64,000 nucleotides of DNA from JBPOFY01 sp051252415 (GTDB lineage: Bacteria; Verrucomicrobiota; Verrucomicrobiia; Opitutales; Coraliomargaritaceae): positions 1 through 64,000 of the forward strand of contig JBPOGA010000011.1 of the NCBI GenBank assembly GCA_051252415.1. The letters run 5' to 3'. This document shows, one piece after another, positions 38,609 to 46,365 of this stretch (positions are counted from its first letter, which is position 1; each line of letters begins with the position of its first letter). The notes below the pieces were generated by a model. The model did not search any database. It was not told the DNA's origin and worked only from the letters and a program-made list of their open reading frames with translations. Both the position numbers and the translations under genes were made by a program.

Positions 38609-38874
38609 TTTCCTCGTAGAACAAGTTATTAGTGCACTTGATTACGCTACTATTCCGCGACGCCTATCGTCAAACGCAATTTAGATAATGAAAGAGCGCG
38701 TTCCTATTGCGCTATTATTCCACAATGCGTTAAAGGTCGATGCACTACGTGACGTCTAGACATGATAAATCGCTGTCGGCAGCCGCAAGGTTGCGGCGCG
38801 AACAATACACGCATGTCGAATTACAATAGACCCGCAGCGGTTTTGCAGATACCGCCCGAACTTTAGCAATCGCC

Positions 38875-40416
38875 CTAGCCTTTACGTTCTGGACGTGGGA
38901 ACAAGATAGTCTTCTCGCCTAGCTCACAGCCTTCGAGGGTATTGCCCCATGCGAGCTGACCTTCGATGCTATCGAAGTTTTTCGCCCCGACGAGGCCGCG
39001 AATCTTATCGGACATTTCGGGCATCACTGGTGTGAGCATCACGACGGCGAGGCGCAAGGCTTCGGCCATGTATGCGAGCGATGTTTGCAAACGAGCTTGA
39101 TCTTCGGGCGCATCGGATTTGGCGAGTTGCCACGGTGCGCGCGTTTCGGCGTATTTGTTGATCCCGGAAATAAAGGTGAAGATACGATCGAGCGCTTTAT
39201 GGAATTGGAAGCCTTCGAAGAGCTTGATGAGTTCGGGTTCGACTTCGTCCCAAAGTGCTTTGAGGGCTTTCTCTGGATCTTCTTCGACGCTGGCTGCAGG
39301 CACTTTGCCTTCGGTGTAGCGTCCACCCATGTTGAGCAGGCGGCTGACGAGATTACCCAAGTCATTGGCAAGATCGCTGTTGTAGCGGCTCATAAAGAGA
39401 TCGATCGAGAACTCACTGTCTTGGCCGACATTCATCTCACGAGTCACAAAGTAACGGAAAGCATCGGTGCCAAACTGCTCGATCAAGTCGAGTGGGTTGA
39501 CCACTTCGCCTGTGCTCTTCGACATCTTAGCACCGGAGCTCAACCACCAACCGTGGACGAGGAAACTCTTCGGTAATTCGATACCGAGCGCCTTGAGCAT
39601 GATCGGCCAATAGATCGCATGTGGCGGCACAAGGATGTCTTTACCGATCACATGGTAATCGGCAGGCCAGTGCTTTTCAAATTCGTCGGTGCCGTAGCCA
39701 GCTGCAGTGATATAGTTGGTCAACGCATCGAACCACACATAGGTCACGAAGTCTTCGTCAAACGGAAGCTCAATGCCCCACTCGAGACGTTCTTTAGGAC
39801 GAGAGATACAGAGGTCGTTCAACGGCTCCTTCTTGAGGAACTGAATCACATCGGCGCTACGGAAGCGCGGGTAGATCAAGCTCTCGTTGGTCTGAACCGT
39901 TTCAAGCAACCAGTCCTGATACTGCGCGAGTTTGAAGAAATAATTGCTCTCAGTGACTTCGACTACTTCGCCGTAAATCTCAGGCCACTTGCCATCGACC
40001 TTCTCTTTTTCAGTCACGAACTGCTCTTGGCGCACACTGTAGAAGCCATCGTAGTCAGCCTTGTAGATCTGCCCTTCATCAAAGAGCTTTTGCAGAATCT
40101 CTTGCACGACCTTTTTGTGACGCGCCTCTGTGGTGCGAATGTAATCGTCGTTGGACACATTCAAACGTCCACACACGCCTTGAAATTCTTCAGCGAGCTC
40201 ATCGCAAACTTCGATCGGTGGCACGCCTTTCTTCTCGGCAGACATCTGCACTTTTTGGCCGTGTTCATCGAGGCCAGTGACGAAATGCACCTCATCTCCC
40301 ATCAAACGACGGAAGCGTGCGATGATGTCAGTCAGCACTTTCTCGTAGGCATGCCCAAGGTGCGGCGAGCCATTAGCGTAGTCGATTGCGGTAGTGATGT
40401 AGAATTTCTTGCTCAT
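38875..40416 (-). CDS. metG: Methionine--tRNA ligase
   Basis: 513 aa, the length of the short MetRS type without the C-terminal tRNA-binding extension. Conserved parts are the HIGH-type loop (YANGSPHLGHAYEKVLTD), the KMSKS motif (AKMSKSTGEVV near residue 300), and the WFDALTNYITA segment. It charges tRNA-Met in the cytoplasm. No zinc-binding cysteine cluster of the larger MetRS class is visible. Its upstream side is the repeat-rich gap before lexA. Confidence 0.96.
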   Translation of the reverse strand: MSKKFYITTAIDYANGSPHLGHAYEKVLTDIIARFRRLMGDEVHFVTGLDEHGQKVQMSAEKKGVPPIEVCDELAEEFQGVCGRLNVSNDDYIRTTEARHKKVVQEILQKLFDEGQIYKADYDGFYSVRQEQFVTEKEKVDGKWPEIYGEVVEVTESNYFFKLAQYQDWLLETVQTNESLIYPRFRSADVIQFLKKEPLNDLCISRPKERLEWGIELPFDEDFVTYVWFDALTNYITAAGYGTDEFEKHWPADYHVIGKDILVPPHAIYWPIMLKALGIELPKSFLVHGWWLSSGAKMSKSTGEVVNPLDLIEQFGTDAFRYFVTREMNVGQDSEFSIDLFMSRYNSDLANDLGNLVSRLLNMGGRYTEGKVPAASVEEDPEKALKALWDEVEPELIKLFEGFQFHKALDRIFTFISGINKYAETRAPWQLAKSDAPEDQARLQTSLAYMAEALRLAVVMLTPVMPEMSDKIRGLVGAKNFDSIEGQLAWGNTLEGCELGEKTILFPRPERKG

Positions 40417-40534
40417 GAAAACCGAGGAAGTTGGGCAATTTCCAGAGGCGGCGCAAGTCCGTAGGTCAATTCAGTCTTAATCTTACGCCTAATCGTAATC
40501 TAAATCCCTCATCTGAATAGAATAAGGCAAATCA

Positions 40535-40627
40535 GGTAGCGGCGCGGGTCCCCCCGCGCCATCATAGCCCACAGCACCGCAATTGCCCACAACACCGCAA
40601 TGGCGCACAGGGACCTGCGCCGCTACC
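40535..40627. repeat. REP-like palindrome, family B, copy 1
   Basis: GGTAGCGGCGCGGGTCC at the left pairs with GGACCTGCGCCGCTACC at the right; a loop with short CACCGCAAT repeats separates them. Confidence 0.85.
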
Positions 40628-40695
40628 TCGATATCCAGTCTCCCCCGAATTCACAGATCCGTGCGCATCCGCAACACTCCACGCCATCATAGGAC

Positions 40696-40768
40696 GTAGT
40701 TGGGTTGGCTTTAGCCGCCCAACATGTTGCGGCACATAATGTCAGGCGGCTAAAGCCAACCTGACTAC
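40696..40768. repeat. REP-like palindrome, family A, copy 6
   Basis: The arms GTAGTTGGGTTGGCTTTAGC and GCTAAAGCCAACCTGACTAC pair almost completely, a better palindrome than the array copies. Confidence 0.85.
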
Positions 40769-40824
40769 TTGATATCAGTCCTAATCTTATTCCGAATCCT
40801 CATCTGAATAGAATAAGGCAAATC

Positions 40825-40918
40825 AGGTAGCGGCGCGGGTCCCTCCGCGCCATCATAGCCCATAGCACCGCAATGACCCACAACACCGCAATGGCGCACA
40901 GGGACCTGCGCCGCTACC
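40825..40918. repeat. REP-like palindrome, family B, copy 2
   Basis: Same as family B copy 1, within the second copy of the 160-bp duplication. Confidence 0.85.
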
Positions 40919-41068
40919 TTGATATCCAGTCTCCCCCGAATTCACAAATCCGTGCGCATGCTCATCCCCGTCCATCCGCCCTTCGACAGGCTCTGGGCCT
41001 TGAGCTTGCCGAAACGACAGCTAAAAACATCTCCAACAAGCACTTGCCTCTCCCTAAAACCTCCGCTC

Positions 41069-41107
41069 TTGACAATGGACAAGTGTTCACCTAAATACTT
41101 GTTCACC
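41069..41107 (+). promoter_or_regulatory. lexA promoter with direct-repeat TGTTCACC, near-leaderless
   Basis: A perfect -35 box TTGACA (41069-41074), a 17-bp spacer and a -10-like TAAATA (41092-41097) stand immediately before the ATG at 41108. The transcript would begin about 3-5 nt before the start codon. Two copies of TGTTCACC (41084-41091 and 41100-41107) surround the -10 box, one on each side. Known verrucomicrobial LexA sites are TGTTC-N4-GAACA. The half TGTTC is present twice, but as a direct repeat rather than a palindrome. Autoregulation is likely but not proven. Confidence 0.65.
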
Positions 41108-41749
41108 ATGAAAGATCTGACTACCCGCCAACAAGAAATCCTCACTTTCATCGAACACTACGAGTGGCGTAATGGCTACTGGCCGAGCATTCGAGAGATC
41201 CAAGAAAAATTTGGCTTTAAGAGCACCAATGCCGTGATGGGCCACCTCCGAGCATTGGAAAAGAAGGAAGCTCTAGAGCGCATCCCTGGTCAGGCACGCA
41301 CCTTTCGCATCAACCGTCCCGATGCGCCGCAAGAGCTTGAGATGCCGGAGGATGCCACCGAAGTGGTCGATATCCCAGTCATGGGCGACATTGCTGCGGG
41401 CTACCCCGACCGTGTCGAGCCTGCTGGCGAGATTGGCCGCCTCCAAGTCGATATCCAAAGCGCAGGCTTTTCGAGCCGTAGCCGCACCTTCGCACTGCAA
41501 GTGCGTGGCGAAAGTATGGTCGATGCCGAAATTTACGATGGCGACATGGTCATCATCGAACCACGCGATGCACACGACGGTGATATCGTCGCCGCCTTGA
41601 TCGATGGTGAGACCACGCTCAAGCGCTACATCCAAAAGCCAGGCGAACCACCCTACCTCAAAGCCGAAAACAAATTTTACCCAGAACTCTACCCTGTGAC
41701 TGAGCTCTGCGTGCAAGGCGTCGCGAAGGCTGTCGTGCGCAGTTTGTAG
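41108..41749 (+). CDS. lexA: LexA repressor (SOS response)
   Basis: 213 aa from ATG 41108; the open frame runs upstream to 40919, but that part is repeat DNA and does not look like LexA. The winged-helix DNA-binding domain starts LTTRQQEILTFIEHYEW and includes PSIREIQEKFGFKSTNAVMGHL. The self-cleavage site is AAGYP (near residue 97). The catalytic Ser is in VRGESMVDAEIYDGDM (near 134) and the Lys in TTLKRYI (near 172). It represses SOS genes and is cleaved with the help of RecA filaments. No other SOS gene is adjacent. Confidence 0.95.
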   Translation: MKDLTTRQQEILTFIEHYEWRNGYWPSIREIQEKFGFKSTNAVMGHLRALEKKEALERIPGQARTFRINRPDAPQELEMPEDATEVVDIPVMGDIAAGYPDRVEPAGEIGRLQVDIQSAGFSSRSRTFALQVRGESMVDAEIYDGDMVIIEPRDAHDGDIVAALIDGETTLKRYIQKPGEPPYLKAENKFYPELYPVTELCVQGVAKAVVRSL

Positions 41750-42025
41750 GGCTCGCGCTTACGCGATGCTTTCCCGTTGAAACCGTCGTTATAGCTCAGT
41801 CACTGTTGTGTAGGGTCCGAGTTCGGAGACTGTCTAAAAATAGAAATATAACGATTGTCGGCGTCATAATCGTAATCTTACTCATAATCTTAATCCTCTG
41901 GGCAGAATAGTAAGGCTTTCTATTGCAACGCTTAGATTATGATTACGATAAAGAGTAAGATTAAGAACGCATTAGCAACTCAAGCGACTTTATTGGACTG
42001 CAGCAATTTGAGACAATCTCCTATC

Positions 42026-42107
42026 GGAGCGCCGGGCTCCGTCCCGATGTTGCGTCATCAGAGTCAGTTTACTGACGGATTGATGTCCGGACGGAGCCTG
42101 ACGCTCC
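42026..42107. repeat. Palindromic repeat family C, copy 1
   Basis: GGAGCGCCGGGCTCCGTCC at the left pairs imperfectly with GGACGGAGCCTGACGCTCC at the right. Confidence 0.75.
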
Positions 42108-42186
42108 CGTTGATTTCTGATCGCTTCTAGTAAACGATAGCTCAACAGCATCGCGCAAGGAGACTGTCTCACAAATTCAATAAATG

Positions 42187-42265
42187 GGAGCGTCCGGCTC
42201 CGTCCGGACATCTAACCTTAGTAAGGCTGACTCTGACGCAATGTCGGGACGGAGCCCGACGCTCC
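42187..42265. repeat. Palindromic repeat family C, copy 2, inverted
   Basis: Runs in the opposite direction to copy 1. Its right arm (reverse complement of GACGCAATGTCGGGACGGAG) matches the left arm of copy 1 at nearly all positions, so the two form a longer inverted repeat. Confidence 0.75.
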
Positions 42266-42401
42266 AATAGGATACTTTTCGCAATTTTGAGACAGTCTCC
42301 AAGCGCGAGCCCTACGAAAAAGACTTCACATTCAAAGTTGCTTGTTGAGAGTTGAAGAAGCGCGTAAGAAAGTTAAACCTCATTCTATATACATTTCGAA
42401 C

Positions 42402-42457
42402 TTCCCACTAACCACTCTCCACTAACCACTTCCCACTAACCACTCTCCACTAACCAC
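42402..42457. repeat. Perfect 2 x 28-bp tandem repeat (4 x 14 bp)
   Basis: The unit is TTCCCACTAACCAC + TCTCCACTAACCAC, repeated exactly twice. Its end lies 7 bp before the start codon of the VOC gene, where a ribosome-binding site would be expected. No purine-rich site is present, so translation there may be unstructured-leader driven. Confidence 0.9.
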
Positions 42458-42464
42458 TTTCACA

Positions 42465-42854
42465 ATGCCTGTTACATTTGATCACACCCGTATTCGCGTT
42501 TCCAATCTTGAGAAGTCCATTGACTGGTATTGCCAGACCTGTGGCTTCACCGTGCTCCGTCGCACCGATAAATCTCCGAGCGGCAATCAACTCGCACACT
42601 TACAGATTCCGGGCAGTTCGCACAATCTAGAGCTCACTCACTCTCCGGACTACGAAGTCAAGGTGCCAGAAGATCTCGTGCATACCTGCATCCGTGTCGA
42701 CGACATCGTCGAATACTGCACGATGCTCGAAGGCCTCAATTTAGAAATCGATCTTTGGCCAAGCAAATGGCGCGAGAAATTCGTCGATGGCAAGAAGATG
42801 GCATTCATCACCGACCCCGACGGTTACGAGGTCGAGATTCTGGAGCACGTGTAG
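42465..42854 (+). CDS. VOC-family protein (glyoxalase I-like)
   Basis: 129 aa. The two beta-alpha-beta-beta-beta units typical of the vicinal-oxygen-chelate fold are visible: FDHTRIRVSNLEKSIDWYCQ opens the first and VHTCIRVDDIVEYCTMLE the second. Candidate metal ligands are His7, Glu near NLELTH, His near LVHTC and Glu at GYEVEILE, as in lactoylglutathione lyase. The spacing fits glyoxalase I, but substrate assignment from sequence alone is unreliable. It stands alone, so no partner suggests its role. Confidence 0.8.
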   Translation: MPVTFDHTRIRVSNLEKSIDWYCQTCGFTVLRRTDKSPSGNQLAHLQIPGSSHNLELTHSPDYEVKVPEDLVHTCIRVDDIVEYCTMLEGLNLEIDLWPSKWREKFVDGKKMAFITDPDGYEVEILEHV

Positions 42855-42890
42855 TCAGTCGATCGAACAATTGAGGATCAAAATTTTCAA

Positions 42891-42963
42891 GTAGTCAGGT
42901 TGGCTTTAGCCGCCTGACATCATGTGCCGCAACATGTCGGGCGACTAAAGCCAACCTGACTAC
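42891..42963. repeat. REP-like palindrome, family A, copy 7
   Basis: Arms GTAGTCAGGTTGGCTTTAGC and ACTAAAGCCAACCTGACTAC with a loop CATGTGCCGCAACATG that is itself nearly palindromic. Confidence 0.85.
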
Positions 42964-42983
42964 GCCCAAGTAAAAGCAGTCCC

Positions 42984-43039
42984 TTCGCGCTATCATTGCC
43001 CTCAGCACCGCAATGGCGCACAGGGACGTGCGCCGCTAC
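42984..43039. repeat. Family B repeat, partial copy (right part)
   Basis: Contains CACCGCAATGGCGCACAGGGAC and the right arm GTGCGCCGCTACC, but the left arm is mostly missing. Confidence 0.7.
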
Positions 43040-43100
43040 CCTAACTTTCCGACTCCCCGACTAGATCCGCGTTAAATCCGCGTTCATCGGTGGCTAAAAA

Positions 43101-43580
43101 TCACTCTGCCACTGCCGTGACAATTACCGTAGCATGCATTCCTAGACCGCGGCCGACATCATTGAGCTTTTCACCTGTCGTTGCGGTAATGCAGACATCG
43201 GCAATCTCAATACCGAGCAGTCCAGCAATGGACTCGCGGAGCGCAGGCACTTTGGGGTCAATCTTCGGGCGTAGGCATTCGAGCGCGATGGAAACATGAC
43301 TGATCTGCCATGCGCCTAGGCTTTCTAAAGCGACCGCAAGGTAGGCCTTACTGTCAGTCACACCTGCCTTGCACATTTTGTCGGCGGTTGCACCGATCAC
43401 GGTAACACCCGTCACACCACTAATGGCATCCGTCAGCGCATGCAGAATCACGTCAGCATCACTGTTACCAGACAGTGCGGGGGCATCATCAAAGACGAGC
43501 CCCCCGAGCACAAAAGACTTGTCCGATTCGCCTTCGACGAAGCGGTGACTATCGAGACCAAGTCCGGTTTTAACCTTCAC
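43101..43580 (-). CDS. ispF: 2-C-methyl-D-erythritol 2,4-cyclodiphosphate synthase
   Basis: 159 aa, the normal length. It cyclises CDP-ME-2-phosphate in the non-mevalonate isoprenoid pathway. The zinc site is present as GLDSHRF (normally DvHrf) and ILHALTDAI (His). SGNSDADV is the substrate loop, and TTGEKLNDVGRGLG the nucleotide-binding end. The usual GDIG..FPDTDP loop is replaced by GATADKMCKAGVTDSKAYL, which is divergent. It ends the pair with ndk, 3 bp apart on the same strand. Confidence 0.88.
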   Translation of the reverse strand: MKVKTGLGLDSHRFVEGESDKSFVLGGLVFDDAPALSGNSDADVILHALTDAISGVTGVTVIGATADKMCKAGVTDSKAYLAVALESLGAWQISHVSIALECLRPKIDPKVPALRESIAGLLGIEIADVCITATTGEKLNDVGRGLGMHATVIVTAVAE

Positions 43581-43583
43581 AGA

Positions 43584-43988
43584 TTAAAGCTCAGGAAAGA
43601 AACGCTTCTTCTCAGCAACTGCAGTTGCAGGGCTATCCGAAGCATGCACTACATTACGCATCATGTCTGTGCCGAGATCGCCACGGATCGTGCCAGCAGG
43701 TGCCTCCTTGGAATTTGTAGGTCCGAGGAGTTCGCGAACTTTTACAATCACATCATCGCCAGCCAAGATCATTGGCATCACCGGACGACTGCTCATGAAT
43801 GCTTCGATGTCTGGGAAGAAAGGGAGATTCGCAACGTGTGCGTAGTGCTCACGCAAAATTTCACTGTCCAGACGCATCACTTTAGATGCGACGATTTCAA
43901 AACCGGCTTTTTCAAAACGAGAAATAACTTCGCCTGCAATGCGTTTATCCATGCAGTCGGGTTTAAGAATAATAAGTGTTTGTTCCAT
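43584..43988 (-). CDS. ndk: Nucleoside diphosphate kinase
   Basis: 134 aa, just under the usual length of about 140. It transfers the terminal phosphate from ATP to nucleoside diphosphates. The start MEQTLIILKPDCMDKR, the IRGDLGTD segment, and the phosphohistidine in NVVHASDSP are all conserved. The gene precedes ispF by 3 bp, so the two form an operon. Confidence 0.96.
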   Translation of the reverse strand: MEQTLIILKPDCMDKRIAGEVISRFEKAGFEIVASKVMRLDSEILREHYAHVANLPFFPDIEAFMSSRPVMPMILAGDDVIVKVRELLGPTNSKEAPAGTIRGDLGTDMMRNVVHASDSPATAVAEKKRFFPEL

Positions 43989-44253
43989 AAATGTGTAAAC
44001 TCAATGCCCATCAGATGGCCTAGCTTAGTGGCAATGACAAGTTTAAAGCCACTCGCTAAGTTTATCGATGCAACCAGTTAGAGTTCAATCGTAGCGATAC
44101 AAGGAACTTGTTTCGGCCAGTCGATCCTACGCATCACATAGATCAATCGATCTTCAATTATGTTATAAGACCGAAAGTGCTTCGCACTTCCGCGACACGG
44201 TTCCGCATGTAGCACCTAAACCGATACGCAAATAACTCATTCAGTTAAAAAAT

Positions 44254-44940
44254 CTAACTAAGTTTACCCAAATGCATATTCAACTGGCGTTGCGTGCGTG
44301 CTGCATATTCAGGATTGTGCGTCACTAAAACGAGACTCTTTCCCTCTTCCGTCGCAAGCTGTAGAAGCAATTCCATGACCGCCTCACCTGTGGCTTCATC
44401 GAGATTACCTGTTGGTTCATCTGCCAGCACCAGCGGTGGATTATTGATCAACGCACGCGCAACCGCGACACGTTGTCGCTCACCACCTGAGAGCTTCGTT
44501 GAATTGTGTTTCAGGCGATGGCCCATGCCTACTTTTTTAAGCAGCGCTTCAGCACGATCGACAACTGACTGATCCAAACGACCTGCAATGCGCGCACCAA
44601 GCAGAACATTTTCCATGGCATTCAATTCAGGTGCGAGGTAGTAAGCTTGAAAAACAAATCCGATATACTGCGTGCGTGTGGCCGCTAAACGCGACAGGGA
44701 ATACTTTGAAACATCTTTCCCATTCCAAATCAACTGTCCCGAATCGAGAGTTTCCAAACCAGAGAGCACATTCAATAGTGTCGATTTACCGCTACCAGAT
44801 TCGCCACGAATACTCACACTCTCACCGAGCGCGACTTGAAGGCTGACTCCTTGTAGGACAGCAATTTCACCATCACTCCCTCCGGGGAACTGCTTTGTGA
44901 GCCCGCTAGCTTCTAATAATATGTTGTTGGTATTACTCAC
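44254..44940 (-). CDS. lolD: Lipoprotein-release ABC transporter ATPase
   Basis: 228 aa. Walker A is GESGSGKSTLL, the signature motif is KLSGGERQRVAVARAL, Walker B is PLVLADEPTGNLD, and the H-loop is LVTHNP. This is the LolD/MacB/FtsE class with the SLSRLAATRTQYIGFVFQ Q-loop. It overlaps the permease gene upstream by 8 bp, which supports the LolCDE assignment: energising release of lipoproteins from the inner membrane. Confidence 0.93.
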   Translation of the reverse strand: MSNTNNILLEASGLTKQFPGGSDGEIAVLQGVSLQVALGESVSIRGESGSGKSTLLNVLSGLETLDSGQLIWNGKDVSKYSLSRLAATRTQYIGFVFQAYYLAPELNAMENVLLGARIAGRLDQSVVDRAEALLKKVGMGHRLKHNSTKLSGGERQRVAVARALINNPPLVLADEPTGNLDEATGEAVMELLLQLATEEGKSLVLVTHNPEYAARTQRQLNMHLGKLS

Positions 44941-46165
44941 TTCGTAAAGCGTCCGCAGGTTTTAGTCGAGCCGCGCGAAGCGCAGGCAGTAGTCCAGCCA
45001 GTGTCGAAATGATCACCGCAAAAATTGTCACCGTGATAAAGTCAGACATCATGTAATGCACGGGGATGTCATAGACGTCATACACACCTAGGAAATTCAC
45101 TTCGGAGCTCGTTAACTTCGTGTAGGCGCCCAAGATAGGACGACGGTAATAAAGGCAAACCATCGCCATGCCGATACCACACAAAGTGCCGAGTGTGCCG
45201 ATCACGAAGCCTTGAAAACAGAAGCTATAAGCCACCTGAATCGGACGACCACCCATGGCAACCAATAGGCCGATCTCTCTAGTTTTACGAATCACGGTCA
45301 TCATCAAAGCGATCGTAATCGAGAATGAGGCTACCAGAATGATGAAGATAATGATAAACGAAATCACGCGCTTCTCCTGCGCGACAACAAAAAGGAAATC
45401 TTGATTGGCTTCGATCCAACTCACTGCTTCCAATCCAGGACGCAGCACATCCGCTTCCAATTCTTGCGAGTATGCTAAAGCATCTACTCCGGGTCGCAAC
45501 TTAACCGACACTCCATGCACTCCATCTTCTAAACCGTAGAGCTCCTGCATCACACGTAGCGTGGAAATCACCATATTGCCATCCACTTTCGGTGAGCCCG
45601 TGCGAAAGGTGCCAATGACTGTAAATTCACGCGGCAACAAAACTTCGTCTTTCTTGAGGCGCTCAAGCATCAACGGGGTAAAGACTTCAACAATAGAACC
45701 AGGGCCCGCCTGTAATGTGTAGGCTAGACCTTCGCCGAGGAAGACACCTTCGTCATCAAAATCTTCAAGTGAGCCAATTGTGATAAACTCATCCAATTGA
45801 ATCACATTCGATTCAGCAATTGGATCTACGCCACGAATCATAGGAAACTGCGGCCGGTTACCATGCTGAAGCATGACGACTCCTTCCGCATAAGGTGCGG
45901 CGGCCACAATCATGTCTTCCTGATCAAGTTTCGCGAGCTGCTCCTCCCAATCATACACAACCTCATTGGAGCGAATACGAATATCACCCTGCGATTCAAC
46001 GATGCGCTGACGTATGCCCTCGCCAAAGCCATTCATCACACTTTGCACAATGATCAATACGCATACGCCAAGCATCACCCCCATGATCGACATGAGAGAG
46101 AAGAAGGAAAAGAAACGCCCTGAAGGAAACAACTGCTTCAAAGCATGGTAAAGATACCAAGGCAT
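44933..46165 (-). CDS. Lipoprotein-release ABC transporter permease (LolC/E type)
   Basis: 410 aa from the Met at 46165 (MPWYLYHALKQLF); the open frame extends to 46243 across a repeat, so that extension is probably not translated. Four transmembrane segments are arranged as one near the N-terminus (LMSIMGVMLGVCVLIIVQSV) and three at the C-terminus, with a large periplasmic domain in between, typical of FtsX-type permeases. The C-terminus (ALRAARLKPADALRSE) is the usual coupling end. One permease only is seen here, so it may act as a homodimer, or a partner lies elsewhere. Confidence 0.9.
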   Translation of the reverse strand: MPWYLYHALKQLFPSGRFFSFFSLMSIMGVMLGVCVLIIVQSVMNGFGEGIRQRIVESQGDIRIRSNEVVYDWEEQLAKLDQEDMIVAAAPYAEGVVMLQHGNRPQFPMIRGVDPIAESNVIQLDEFITIGSLEDFDDEGVFLGEGLAYTLQAGPGSIVEVFTPLMLERLKKDEVLLPREFTVIGTFRTGSPKVDGNMVISTLRVMQELYGLEDGVHGVSVKLRPGVDALAYSQELEADVLRPGLEAVSWIEANQDFLFVVAQEKRVISFIIIFIILVASFSITIALMMTVIRKTREIGLLVAMGGRPIQVAYSFCFQGFVIGTLGTLCGIGMAMVCLYYRRPILGAYTKLTSSEVNFLGVYDVYDIPVHYMMSDFITVTIFAVIISTLAGLLPALRAARLKPADALRSE

Positions 46166-46214
46166 ACACACTTCTCGCCCATCCACCGCAGAAGGAAAAG
46201 CGTAAAATTCAGAA

Positions 46215-46244
46215 AGGTAGCGGCGCGGGTCCCTCCGCGCCATC
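46215..46244. repeat. Family B repeat, partial copy (left part)
   Basis: Only the left arm AGGTAGCGGCGCGGGTCCC with CTCCGCGCC remains. Confidence 0.75.
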
Positions 46245-46264
46245 TTACGACATGCTGCTGTGTC

Positions 46265-46345
46265 GTAGTCGGGTTGGCTTTAGCCGCCCGACATCGCAGT
46301 GGCTAATATGATGGAATGTCGGACGGCTAAAGCCAACCCGACTAC
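46265..46345. repeat. REP-like palindrome, family A, copy 8
   Basis: The most symmetrical copy: GTAGTCGGGTTGGCTTTAGC pairs with GCTAAAGCCAACCCGACTAC with no mismatch over 20 bp. Confidence 0.9.
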
Positions 46346-46365
46346 TTGAGAATACCTTTACACCC

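Larger units (their letters stand above)
40417..41107. other. Intergenic region with duplicated palindromic repeats
   Basis: About 690 bp between the metG start and lexA. A segment of roughly 160 bp (40508-40670) is duplicated at 40798-40961 with very few differences, and each copy contains a family B palindrome. Between the copies lies family A copy 6. The lexA promoter occupies the last 40 bp. Confidence 0.75.
41750..42464. other. Intergenic region with palindromic repeats and a tandem repeat
   Basis: About 715 bp. It holds two inverted copies of a family C palindrome (42026-42107, 42187-42265), several short GAGAC(A/T)(G/A)TCTC palindromic pieces, and a 28-bp tandem repeat (42402-42457) that ends 7 bp before the VOC gene. 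No coding potential beyond chance. Confidence 0.65.

Noticed and set aside
38780..38800. Hairpin GCCGCAA..TTGCGGC after metG as terminator
   Set aside because: There is no T-run on the minus strand after it and it is far from the stop codon, so it is not supported.
39619..40464. 281-aa open frame on the plus strand opposite metG
   Set aside because: It is the antisense shadow of metG; the translation has no family motif and metG is certain.
40919..41107. N-terminal extension of lexA in the open frame
   Set aside because: The extension would translate a repeat and the promoter, and the known LexA start MKDLTTRQQEIL is at 41108.
43440..44081. 213-aa plus-strand open frame opposite ispF and ndk
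   Set aside because: It crosses two well-supported genes on the other strand and has no recognisable motif.
44170..44200. Hairpin GAAGTGC..GCACTTTC downstream of lolD as terminator
   Set aside because: Short stem and no T-run; not enough evidence.
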